From the NCBI RefSeq assembly GCF_009727055.1, contig NC_052350.1, positions 1,153,965 to 1,217,964 of the forward strand: a stretch of 64,000 nucleotides of DNA, written 5' to 3'. Source of the stretch: Benincasa hispida. Lineage: Eukaryota; Streptophyta; Magnoliopsida; Cucurbitales; Cucurbitaceae. Position numbers and translations under genes: made by a program. The first letter of the stretch is position 1. Every line of letters starts with the position of its first letter. Below are positions 54,401-64,000 of the stretch, in pieces. The notes beneath the pieces are model-generated. The model saw only the letters and a list, made by a program, of their open reading frames with translations. It had not been told where the DNA came from and did not search any database.

Positions 54401-57400
54401 TTGCCTGATGAGCCAGCGAGGCTACCTTCAATGCTAATTACCATCCAAAATGCAATTTTTTGTAACCCCATCGTTGCCACACTGCCAAATTACATCAAAA
54501 TTTACGATTGCTCAGCTTCCTAACTACAAAGGTCCTTTTTTCTTTTTTCTTTTTTCTTTTTCTCTTGGGTTAGGTTTGATCTTCCTTCTCTATAGATTTT
54601 TGTAATAAAATTGAAATTTTTATATATTTGTTTGTTGGGTTATTTGTTCGTTATAAAATAAGGTTTATATATATATATATATAGATTATTTTCATTTAGT
54701 TTCTTCCTTTAGACTTATATATCATAATTAAAAGTTATCTAAAAAAACATAATTAAAAGTATCATATATTTGTATAAAACAATTATATCAATTTAAGCAT
54801 GGTACTAAATGGTGAAGAAAATACAAAATTGAAAGATGGAGTTAGGTTAATGGTTGACATGTGTACTTGACATTGCAAAGATTTTTAATTGTTGTTTTTA
54901 AAAGATGTAGACAAAAAAAAAATAATTTACTAAAAACAATGATATCTTTATAAATGTAAGGTTGGTTGTATAAATAATAATCAGGCTCAAACTAATAATA
55001 TTCATAGCACAACCTAAAAAAATATTGTAAATATGATACAAAAATCAGCCCAACTATTTAGAAAACTAAAAAGTCTACAATGGACATCTCAAAAAATTCA
55101 TCTTAGATTTAACTAATGTCAAACGGTCATCTCTTTCTCTTGTCAAATCATTTTTCACTTCAAAAAACCATCATCAATTTCTCCTCCATTTCCTTAAATT
55201 ATGAAAAAAATCTAAACCAACAAGAAAAGTCTTGGATAATGCCAAAAAATTTTGAAAAAAGACCATAAGAAAGTTTCTTGAAAAGAAATATGACAATCTC
55301 TAGGGATGAAGACTATTTATGTTCCAACTTTTAATTTAAAATATTCCAAGTGAATCAAATTATGTTGGAATTTCCTTTTCAACTTTAGTTATACATTACA
55401 TTTTGTAGAACTTTTGTATAGTTTTAAGTATGTAAATTTATGTAAATTTAAAGTTGCATAACAATGAAATTTTTGTTTTTATATATAGAATTTTATCCAT
55501 GATAGTCACTGACGTACATTTATTTTTATACAGATTCTATCAATAATAGTCATCAATAGATTTCTATTTTTATATAAAATTCTACCGGTGGTTATCATCG
55601 ATAAAAATAATATGATATGATTATCAATGACTAAGATGAAAACAAATGATTGAAGAAAAGGAATAGGTGCCCAAACATAAAGTTAAAATAAGGGCAGTTT
55701 TGGGAAAATAAAAGTATTATTATCAAAATTGGTCAAAGATGGTTATATCTGCAAATATTTACTAAATGTGCTACATTTGCAAATCTCAAATCTAATGGTG
55801 CTACCATTACAAAATTTCTAAAAATAATTATAATTATAACAAAGTAGTTTCTTTTTATTGATTAATTTTAACATTGACGTGGCATTTGAATAAGATAAAA
55901 TAAAATAAAACAATATTTGAAAAAAAATAAATGCTACAATTTTTCATATTATCTCAATTTACTGCTATCTTGGTGAAAATTTTTCATCCAAATTTGGCTT
56001 TGGAATCTCGGTAGGGAGAAATTTCATCTCTCCAATTTCGACGAAATTTCGAGAATTTTTGAAAAAAATTCAATTTTTTTTTTAAGAATCAGTTACGTTA
56101 GTCCACCTCAATTTTTTTTAGTTTTATAGTCTTAGTTACCCGCAATTATATAGTTTTACTCCAATGTCATTTTTTAGGAACAATAAATCTTTGTCAATAT
56201 GCTACTTTTTTTTATTTTCAACTTTTCTCAATTTTCAGCTTCATTTTCAATTCAAAACGTTCATTCCTAAAGAAATTGAATTTGAAAAAACCACAAAAAA
56301 AAAAAAAAAAAAAAATCTATATTTATTTTTAACCCCATTCAAATTTTTTTCAATTAAATTTTCACATCATTTCGTCTTAAAATTGAATTGATGAGAGTTT
56401 TGTTTCTTTTACCATACAAAATGTTTATTTTCACATCATTTTACCTCAAAATATTTCTAAACTTATATTATTTTATAATTATTTTTCCATTTCTTTTTTA
56501 AATTTCTACTATTGCATTGACATTTACAGAGATATTTAGAAATATAAATCTAAATTGTTGACTTACTTTATAGAAATGATGATTAAAAATGACCAATTAT
56601 AGTCTATTTAAGTCACAATCAAAAGTTTCATTAACTAATTATAACAATTTCTATCAATTATTATTGATTTTCATAAAGTTTCACGAAATTTTTATTGACA
56701 TCAATATTTTGAACCTTGCTTACCACACAAGTAGAATTTAAAATTTATATGGGGTTCATGAAATAAATGAATATATCATTTAATGACATGTCAAATTATA
56801 AACGAGAGTAGTAAATATTATACTGTAAACTTTTCCCTGGCAAGATGAACTTGCACTAATGACACATTTCTTGAATCTAGCCAGTGGCTTCGTAAGCCCA
56901 TAGACTCATTCATCAACCGTCATAAGAGCAAAAAAGATTGAGAAAGACGAGAGAGAAGTTATTTTATTAATTCCAAATGCCACATCAACACTAAAATTAA
57001 AAAAACAATAAACAAAAAATAAAATTACTTCTAGCAACCAGACAAATAACACTAGAAAGCTAGAAATCTTTTAAACTCGAGGACAAATTTACCATAAGTC
57101 TATGCTAGACTCAGGGAGCTCGAATCCTTCTTAGTATTTTTATATTAGTACAAAACAAGTAATTTTAGTGATCAAAATAATTATCTAGCACAATGGTCGG
57201 ATCTTAACCCATTACAAATGGACCACATTCAAATCCTTTTACATGCACCTACTTTTAATTATTTTCTTTTTTTATATTCCACTAATATATTTACCATGAC
57301 AATACATTTAAATATGCAATAAATTAAAATATACTGAAAACTCAAACCAAAAAGGTAAATTTTCCAATAATTTATAGGGTGTGTGAAAATTTCCTAAGAT

Positions 57401-57650
57401 TCAAATAACAATGGGAGGATTTGAGTCCATATACAAATTCAAATAGTTTATGTAAGTTGTAGGGTTATATTTTATATACATACTTTGGTTTTGAATATTC
57501 TAAAAAAATTAATGGCAACCCAATTTATTAATATTTCAAGACATCCAAAAACGAAATGGGAAATTTTATGATTAAAAAAATAATAATAAAAAGGAAAAGC
57601 CAAAAGGAATGTCAGAAGGAAGATTTTTGTTACGCCCAAATTAAGGAAAA
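54401..57650. other. AT-rich intergenic region
   Basis: No gene is seen. 54541-54565 is a TTTTTTC microsatellite and 54669-54683 a (TA)n run. At 55490-55640 the words GTCA(T/C)(T/C)GA and ATAGTCATCAATAGATTTCTAT pair with each other as an imperfect inverted repeat. Several A-runs include 56295-56316. Confidence 0.6.
55490..55640. repeat. Imperfect inverted repeat of the CTATCAATGATAG type
   Basis: AATTTTATCCATGATAGTCACTGA, ATTCTATCAATAATAGTCATCAATAGATTTC and ATTCTACCGGTGGTTATCATCGATAAAAA are three related phrases with dyad symmetry. They resemble a dispersed cucurbit repeat. A second relative is at 58150-58220. Confidence 0.5.
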
Positions 57651-58294
57651 GAGAGAATTCAAAGATCTAAGACAACTTTAATCAGCCATCGAGTAAAAGA
57701 GAAAAAATATGTTGGTGCTGTGAAAAACAAACCATGCCCTGCGCCGACACAACATTTAACCTTAGCTTTCTGTTTGGTTTTTACCATGAATCAACTAAGC
57801 AATCACAACCTCCTACACCCAAAACCCAACTACTTCCCTCAGCCTAACCTGGGATACCTTTCAATCCCCAACTTCAGAAAGGATAACAAAAAACTGTAGC
57901 CAAACAACCCACAAGTAAATATGTACCAACAGTCTTTTCCTACTAAGCCTTTAACCTACAATCTCAACTTGGCAAGGTGAGTTTAATTCAACGGTACTTG
58001 ACATGACCTTCCTCCCTCCTCCATCTCCACAGTTGTACTAAAGAAAATGACAGTTGCAAATACGGCAATCAGGTCTAAAGTATTAGCAGATATAGCACAA
58101 TGCAAAAGAATTTACAGATATAGCAAAATTTAGATCCAGATCGAGAAATTTATCAATGGTAAACTATATCGCTGAGAGGAGTCTATCGGCGATAGAGTCT
58201 ATTACTAGTAGGTTTGGTTATATTTGCTATTCTTTAAAAATGTTGCTATAGAGCTTAATTATTAGCGCTAAAGGTACTATTCCTTTGAAATTAC

Positions 58295-58325
<31 letters not shown>

Positions 58326-59200
58326 GAACTGCAATCTCAACTTCAGAAAGGATAGGGAAGACTAGCCGAACAACACACAAGCAAAAATGTATAAAGAGTC
58401 TTTTCCTACTAAACTTTGAGGTGGGGATTTCTCAATTTTCAGAGCCTTAACTATACAGACCAGAAGTGTAAAATGTGAAGGGTACAAACTGAGATTAACT
58501 TGGCCCTGTTTCTATCTGTACCTGTCGGAATCCAACTGGGTTTTTCTCTTACCATTGAGTCACTGAAAATTCTGTGGCTAAAATGTGTTCGTTCTGATTT
58601 ACAGACAAAGCAAAGCTGCTGTCATACCATAGTTTGGTCATTACAATCTCAAAAACTAGATTTGCTTGGGCGGGCTCCACCTTTCGGTGCATCCTCAAAC
58701 TAAACATGACGAGAAAGACAAAAAGAAAGTCTAACTTTTTGTTTGATAGAATATGTCTTCACTAGTTAAGCTATACTCAGGATGACAGAAGACTTGTATT
58801 CTTCAATAAGAAAACAAGCAGTGGAGGATATGGAGTTAATAAGAACCTCTTGTTCTGGAGTCATTCTAGTGTAAAATTTTGTAAGTAATATTATATCTTC
58901 TTTGGGAATTCAAGACTAGAACTGTCTTCATTAAATTTAGCTTCATATCCCATCGAGGAAGATTCTTTTAAAGTATCCTTTTCAATTAGTTTTCACTTTT
59001 TAATTCAATATTTTACCAAAAAGACTGAATTTTAATACTCTCTCCTATAAGACAGAGACAACAAAGGCTCCCTCCCGAATCTATGATAATCTTCTAGCTT
59101 GAATCAAATAACAAGGAAGTCGAAAAAGAAGATCAATTTACAAATTTCTACGTAATTTTCTTTTCCTGGGTTTTCTACTTTTGAGTAATACTGCCACTCC
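57651..59200. other. Region downstream of the USP-like gene, with repeats
   Basis: Two direct copies of an ~85 bp sequence (57868-57955 and 58334-58415, sharing AACTTCAGAAAGGATA and AGTCTTTTCCTACTAA) flank a ~300 bp insert containing CTATATCGCTGAGAGGAGTCTATCGGCGATAG. The A-run 58299-58313 and an AG repeat end the insert. Part of 58400-59200 could be 3' UTR of the minus-strand USP-like gene. No protein gene is supported. Confidence 0.5.
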
Positions 59201-59329
59201 ATCGTCATAGAAGAAGCAAAAAGTGAGGCCAGATAAGACTTACAATATCAGAAGCCTCAACGTTTCGATCTTGTTTCTCTCTACAAAAACAACAATGGCA
59301 GCTGAAAGAAGAAACTCTAACATACAGAT

Positions 59330-61433
59330 TCATGCCAAAAGCCAGAAATTCTTGTGAATTTTTGTAGTGATCAAATATCCTCCTAGTTTCTTGCTTTTCC
59401 TCCTCACCGCAATTGTCAGGCATGAAGAGTTTTGGATGCAATACTCCACAATCCCATCATGATTCCTTCTCTTGTTTGTACTGAACTTCTTTATCAGTGA
59501 CCAGAACGGGGATTGCTTTCTTTGCCCAAGAACCAACAGAGAAACTCGCTGTTTCTTTGCTTCTTCTACAATCACACGACCCACCTCCTTCCCCTGTAGA
59601 AATTCCATCTCTACTTGAACCTGAAATTAAACAATAATGCATTCCGCTTAATTTTCATTGTAACGTATCTCAGTTGGGTTCTTTTTGAGTGTCATGTTTC
59701 TTTAGTTAACTCATTCTGCTTATTATCCACATTCAACTGATTTATCTATATATATAAGAAATAGAGAAATGCATTAAACCAAGAAAGAAAGGAATAGCCT
59801 AAGGGCGGGGGTTGAGGAAACCCCCCACTAAAGCAAAATCAAACAAGAAGAGCCCTCCAATTGTTTAAAATCATAAGGAGGCTATAATTACAAAAGAACT
59901 GATATCCAAGCCAAAAATTCAAATTTGCACCCAATCACAAATAGAACAAAGAGTGTTGATAAGATGACATGGTAGAAACCATCAGCCCACATAAGCTATG
60001 TTAGGGATGCAAACTGTGAAAAAACATGTAACGACCCGAGTTCAGAAGGGGTACATAAATGAACCGATATCACATCCGAATGAGAGGGATCCTGAGGACA
60101 TGAAAGTATGGTTAAGAAAGGCTTAAAAAGTTTGAAAGTTACTACCTATACCAACAAGGTGCACCTTCCTTTTTGGTGGCTCAATCATAGGAACTCCAAA
60201 GTTAAGCGTGCTTAGCTTGGAGCAATCCTGTGTTGGGTGACCTCCTAGAAATTTTTCTAGGATGCATGTGAGTAAGGACAAAGCATCCTAATAAAAACCT
60301 GTGCTGATTTGTGGAACAACTTTCACTTTTTAAAAAAAAAACATTCAAGGCAAGGGAGGAAAAAAGCATTTAAGGCAAGGGAGGATAACATAACCAGGTC
60401 ACAGGGGAATATCGGGGTCATCAGGGTGTTACACAAACAGACTTCCATATGTTTTAGAACTTTGAAATGGAGAATATCTTTAGTATATAAATAAGGAAAG
60501 CTTCTCCTATTGGTATGACATGATCATATTGTAGAATTTAAAAGCAAAACTAACGGATTAAGTTAGAGGGACAATATCTTACTATTACATTGAGTAATAC
60601 AGAAATACCAAGAGCCCATTGTCTTAGTTAGCAACATACACTAAATTATGATTATGTATTTTTCATTGTTAACCTGAACTCACTCTTCCCTTCATCTCTA
60701 GATTCATGTGGAAAAGAAAATGGAAGACATGACAACATGTTCTTACACTAAAAATTTGATTCTATATTACTCATTATTAACCCGTCAATCAGTCTCCTCT
60801 TCATCTCTAGATTCATGCGGAAAAGAAAACGGAAGACATGACAACATATTCTTACACTAAATTTTGATTGTGCCTTATTCATAACAATCAATCTTCCATT
60901 CTAGACTCATATGGAAAAGAAAAATGGAAGACAACACAGAAACTTACTCCTGGCCTTCTCATTTGACACATATTCTTCAAAGACAGAAGAAGCTGATAAG
61001 CCTTCATGTCAAGCTTTTCATCAAACACAACGCCTGCAAAACATCAAACACCCCTTCAGAAAAACAGAAATCCCATTTAGAAGAAATAGCTAATCAACAA
61101 AAATTAGACCTAGTTTTAACCTTGTTTTGAAGATTTGGAAACGTGAAGAAGAATAATAGAATCCTGATTCTGAACAGCATGAGACAGAGCCCATTCAAGA
61201 GCTCCTTTACCCTCAAAACTAGAATCAACCACAATCATTATTCTATTACCAGTCAGAGCCACAGATTTCGTGCAATACCCATCCGCCCCATACCCTAAAA
61301 GTTCCTCCCTCTGAAAATTTTGAATCGAATCGGCGGTTGGTCTGGTTCGAATCTGCCGGAAACAGACCTGAAAACAAGCGGAGGAGGATTGAGAAACTCT
61401 CACCCTCTGCAATCGGGTGTGTTTCCTCGCCAT
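59330..61433 (-). CDS. Universal stress protein (UspA-fold) family protein
   Basis: Three exons on the minus strand: 61121-61433, 60948-61033 and 59330-59620. They join in phase (codon G|GC, then phase 0) to give 690 bases and 229 residues. After a ~60-residue basic N-terminal extension, the Usp fold starts NRIMIVVDSSFEGKGALEWALSHAV, a first strand with Asp as in adenine-nucleotide alpha-hydrolase-like proteins. It continues SIILLHVSK, then VEMEFLQGKEVGRVIVEEAKKQ, RVSLLVLGQRKQ, and IVEYCIQNSSCLTIAVRRKS. The canonical G-x2-G-x9-G-S/T nucleotide loop is not visible; LGQRKQSPFWSLIKK occupies its place, so ATP binding is uncertain. Donors GTTAAA and GTAAGT and acceptors TTTTGCAG and AATTTCAG support the exons. 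Intron 2 (59621-60947) holds a Cassandra LTR and a tandem repeat. Confidence 0.8.
59745..60020 (-). mobile_element. Possible LINE 3'-end relic in the USP intron
   Basis: On the minus strand it ends ...TTCTTGGTTTAATGCATTTCTCTATTTCTTATATATATA, similar in style to plant LINE 3' tails. A C-rich patch (GGAAACCCCCCACT on plus) lies inside. There is no coding proof, so the call is weak. Confidence 0.3.
60027..60433 (+). mobile_element. Cassandra-type TRIM solo LTR with embedded 5S rRNA-like sequence
   Basis: It begins TGTAACGACCCGAG and ends GGGTGTTACA, the inverted TGTAAC...GTTACA ends of Cassandra LTRs. Inside, 60189-60245 reads GGAACTCCAAAGTTAAGCGTGCTTAGC... then GCAATCCTGTGTTGGGTGACCTCC, which tracks the 3' half of plant 5S rRNA including its internal promoter area. 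Only one LTR is present, so it is a solo LTR. AAACA occurs on both flanks (60022-60026 and, one base offset, 60435-60439). It lies in intron 2 of the minus-strand USP-like gene, in the opposite orientation. Confidence 0.8.
60338..60390 (+). repeat. Short direct repeat in the Cassandra LTR
   Basis: CATTCAAGGCAAGGGAGGA and CATTTAAGGCAAGGGAGGA occur back to back near 60343 and 60368, extending the LTR relative to a minimal unit. Confidence 0.7.
60640..60935. repeat. ~100-110 bp tandem repeat, about 2.5 copies, in the USP intron
   Basis: The block CTCTAGATTCATGTGGAAAAGAAAATGGAAGACATGACAACAT... recurs with GATTCATGCGG near 60811 and GACTCATATGG near 60904. The last copy runs directly to the exon 2 donor at 60947, so the repeat borders the splice site. 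Confidence 0.75.
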
Positions 61434-62090
61434 TTTCCGGTGATGGGTTTGAAGAAAATCAGGTATTTATAAGCGTAAGTCGTAAGGGGAATGAGATCAA
61501 ATTCTAGATACGCCATGATTGCAATTTTGAATTGAAAATTGTTGGGTTGGTTCATCTGGCAGTCCAAATTCATCAAAGGCGATGTTTATTGCTTGAATTT
61601 TTCCTTGTGTTTCTGAGAATGGTTGGGTTGGGCACCGCTTTGAACGTGCTTGACATGAAATTGAATTTAATATATATTAGTCTTCTTCTTCTTCTATCCA
61701 TTTTCCATTTGCCACCAGTGCCATGCACAGCCTTCCAAAGTTTCATAATTTTTAAATAAAATGCCTTCCCTCAATATATCAAACCATCACAATATTTAAT
61801 TTAGAAAAATAAGGGGAAAAAAAAACCATTCTATTCTTATGAGTTTTTTTTAACTAATAACCATTTTACAAACGCCTTTATGATTAATAAATTAACCCCA
61901 CGTAAGTGTATAAAATCTAACATTCTATCCATGTCAAAGTGCAAAATAGATAAGAAACAACCAAAAAAAAATAAGAATTGCAATACAGATGATCAGTAAT
62001 ACACTTTAACTTAAATAGAAAACTAAATTTTCTATATGGAAGAGAGGTTATTAACCATAAAGGCAATTGTGAAAGATTCATCTGTNNNNN

Positions 62091-62129
<39 letters not shown>

Positions 62130-63280
62130 TAACTTATACTCTTCTTGTTTCACGTTCAATTAAAGTTTTGTTTTTTTTAAAAAAAATGATTTTACTTTGG
62201 ACGCATTATAAATTCTTCGTTGGATACTATAAGAAAAATGTCCACATTATTTCGAAAAAAATTAAGGTATCTCAAGAAACATGAGGTACTCTTTTCATCG
62301 TAAATTGATTTTGAGATAAAATAGCATCTTACTTTATAAGATAGATTTAAAATCAAAACGGGTACGATGATGACTTGGAATAGAAAATGTGGTTATGTTT
62401 GGGTCTCATATTATGTCCCATGTCATTACTACATCATTTCAATTCCTAATTTTTTTCTAACATTCTAACACATTATTTCTACTTCAATAGTAGTTTTGAA
62501 ACGTTTATGAAAGGTCAAGAATAATTACTGCTACTTTTAACAAATTATAAGTTTTTTTAAAAAAAAAAAAAAAAACAATGAACAATTTTAGGATACTCCT
62601 TGTAATTTAGTTTTTTTTTTTTTTTTAACGAAATGTTGATATTTCATTAAATTATTTATTTGTTGACATGTTTGGACATGTACAAAGCCACTTAACCTAA
62701 TTTAGTGAGTAAGGTACTAACCGATTCAAATATAGTTTTATAGATAACACATCAATTATCATCTTAAATGTCGATAACTTAATTCCCCGCTTCATGATTG
62801 TTGAGTTAAAAAAAAATAGTAAAGTACCAATTACTATTCTAAATATCAATACTTTAAGAATAATATATTTTTGTGTATCACATTCCCATCACACAAACAA
62901 AAAAATGAATTAAAATATTTCAAAAAGAAAACAAGAAGAATTTGTCACATGATAAATTATAATTATATAATTTAGTATGATTGATAAAGTTAAGTTCAAC
63001 TAGAAACGTACCCAAGTATTTTTCAATAATACTCAAAAGGCTATCTTATCGAAATATAAATTGAAAATTACTTAGATGATTATGTATATTTAATTTAATC
63101 AAATTCTCTCTCGTTCTTTTTTTATACATTTTATTTTAGTTTTAAGTATGGATTTGTTATTATATTTCCGCACGTCTGCAACTAAGATATTCGTCGGTTG
63201 ATGATAAACAAATTCCACGTCTCTAGATTGAACGCATGTGAATAGATTAATCTTTTTTTTGTTTCTTTTTTAAGAAAAAT
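61434..63280. other. Intergenic region with an assembly gap
   Basis: No gene is supported. Five N bases at 62086-62090 are followed by an A-run of about 37 bases (62091-62127), which explains the low-complexity frames over it. Other A/T runs occur at 62555-62575 and 62610-62627. Confidence 0.7.
62086..62090. other. Assembly gap (5 N)
   Basis: Five undetermined bases sit at the edge of a long poly-A run, a common place for assembly to fail. Confidence 0.99.
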
Positions 63281-63284
63281 AATT

Positions 63285-63810
63285 CTTTTTGTCCCTAGAT
63301 TTTAGATTTAATTTCTATTTAGTCCCTAAATTTTAAAATGTTATATATTTAGTCCTTAAGTCTTGAGCTTGATTTTAGTTTAGTCCCTAAGGTTCAAAAT
63401 GCTACAATTTTAGTATTCACATTTGAATTTTGCTTTAATTTGGTCCATATTTCTCGAGATTTATACATTTAACCTCAATTTTTCACTAAATGATCATTTT
63501 CCATCTTTTAAAAGTTAATTCATATTAATAAATTAAAAATATTAAAAGAATTATAATTAATTAAGTTTCACTATTTTTATCACTTTTAAAATTAAATTTA
63601 AAATTTCACTTCTAATTATTTTTAATTAATTAACAAAAATTGATATCAATGATTGAAAATAAGTATTTAATGAAAAAGTGAGGTAAAAAATGTAAAATCT
63701 TGAAATTTATGGACCAAACTGAAACAAAATTCAAACCTCAAGGGTAAAATTGTAACATTCTGAAACTTATGAACTAAATTAAAACAAAACTCAAAACTTA
63801 AAACTAAATT
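63285..63810. repeat. Fold-back / long-inverted-repeat MITE
   Basis: The left arm carries TTTAGTCCCTAAATTTTAAAATG, GTCTTGAGCTTGATTTTAG and CCTCAATTTTTCACTAAATGATCATTTT. The right arm carries the inverse order: TATTTAATGAAAAAGTGAGG, TTATGGACCAAACTGAAACAAAATTCAA and TCTGAAACTTATGAACTAAATT. The loop around 63520-63640 is AT-rich. It belongs to the same family as 48530-48775. No coding capacity. Confidence 0.7.
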
Positions 63811-64000
63811 AATTAACAGAAACTTTTTCCTCATTAGCTCTAGTAATTATAATTTTCTTGGAACCCCGATGATATTTAACTTTGTAGGTCATTTAGCTTC
63901 CCATGACTCCAACATACAATATGGTTTGTCATGTTTTTAATCTAGACACATCATATGTTATGTAGACAATTACAATAAGCTATTGTTGCAAAGTTTATTC
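63811..64000. other. Window end, intergenic
   Basis: AT-rich sequence with nothing recognised. Confidence 0.6.

Noticed and set aside
60189..60245. 5S rRNA gene
   Set aside because: Only about half of a 5S-like sequence is present, within TGTAAC...GTTACA LTR ends. It fits a Cassandra LTR, not a 5S gene.
61532..61759. Plus-strand 75-codon gene upstream of the USP-like gene
   Set aside because: Hydrophobic Leu/Ile-rich low-complexity frame with no family and no supporting context.
62036..62284. Lysine-run protein across the N gap
   Set aside because: It spans the 5-N gap and a poly-A run, so it is an artefact.

Overview
The window is nuclear DNA of a flowering plant, most likely a eudicot of the cucumber/melon family. 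It is AT-rich, its genes have GT-AG introns, and it is crowded with plant transposon families. The cucurbit placement is an inference: two protein genes resemble eudicot orthologues and several repeats look like families I associate with cucurbits. No database search was possible.

Layout. Positions 1-3452 are the 3' end of a CACTA (En/Spm) DNA transposon. Positions 3456-16534 are one old Ty1/copia element broken open by two insertions. The first is a 2 kb copia solo LTR (4681-8917), itself split by a Gypsy/chromovirus-type solo LTR (5870-8062). The second is a 4.1 kb hAT transposon (9676-13784). Each insertion keeps its target duplication, and the copia reading frame rejoins across the hAT. 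Positions 16535-21440 are mostly non-coding and contain a ~1.6 kb fold-back (17908-19527).

Positions 21660-46631 hold a single plus-strand gene that I reconstruct as 28 exons coding for 1243 residues. It is a RecQ-like DNA helicase of the HRQ1 type with an N-terminal ubiquitin-like domain. The gene is about 25 kb long because two introns swallowed retrotransposons. Intron 10 holds a 5'-truncated LINE with a Gypsy element inside it. Intron 23 (11.5 kb) holds a complete-length Copia (35104-39951) and a complete-length chromodomain Gypsy (40061-45396), side by side.

Positions 50224-53986 (minus) hold a two-exon GAUT11-type galacturonosyltransferase of 535 residues, convergent with the helicase gene. 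Positions 59330-61433 (minus) hold a three-exon universal-stress-protein-fold gene of 229 residues. Its second intron carries a Cassandra-type solo LTR with embedded 5S-rRNA-like sequence and a ~100 bp tandem repeat. The rest is AT-rich intergenic DNA with MITE-like and fold-back repeats and one 5-base assembly gap (62086-62090).

The three host genes are unrelated in function (DNA repair, Golgi pectin synthesis, stress/nucleotide-binding fold) and show no operon-like logic. The notable biology is the layered transposon history and a helicase gene whose exons stay in phase across very large TE-filled introns. I see no new defence or metabolic system.
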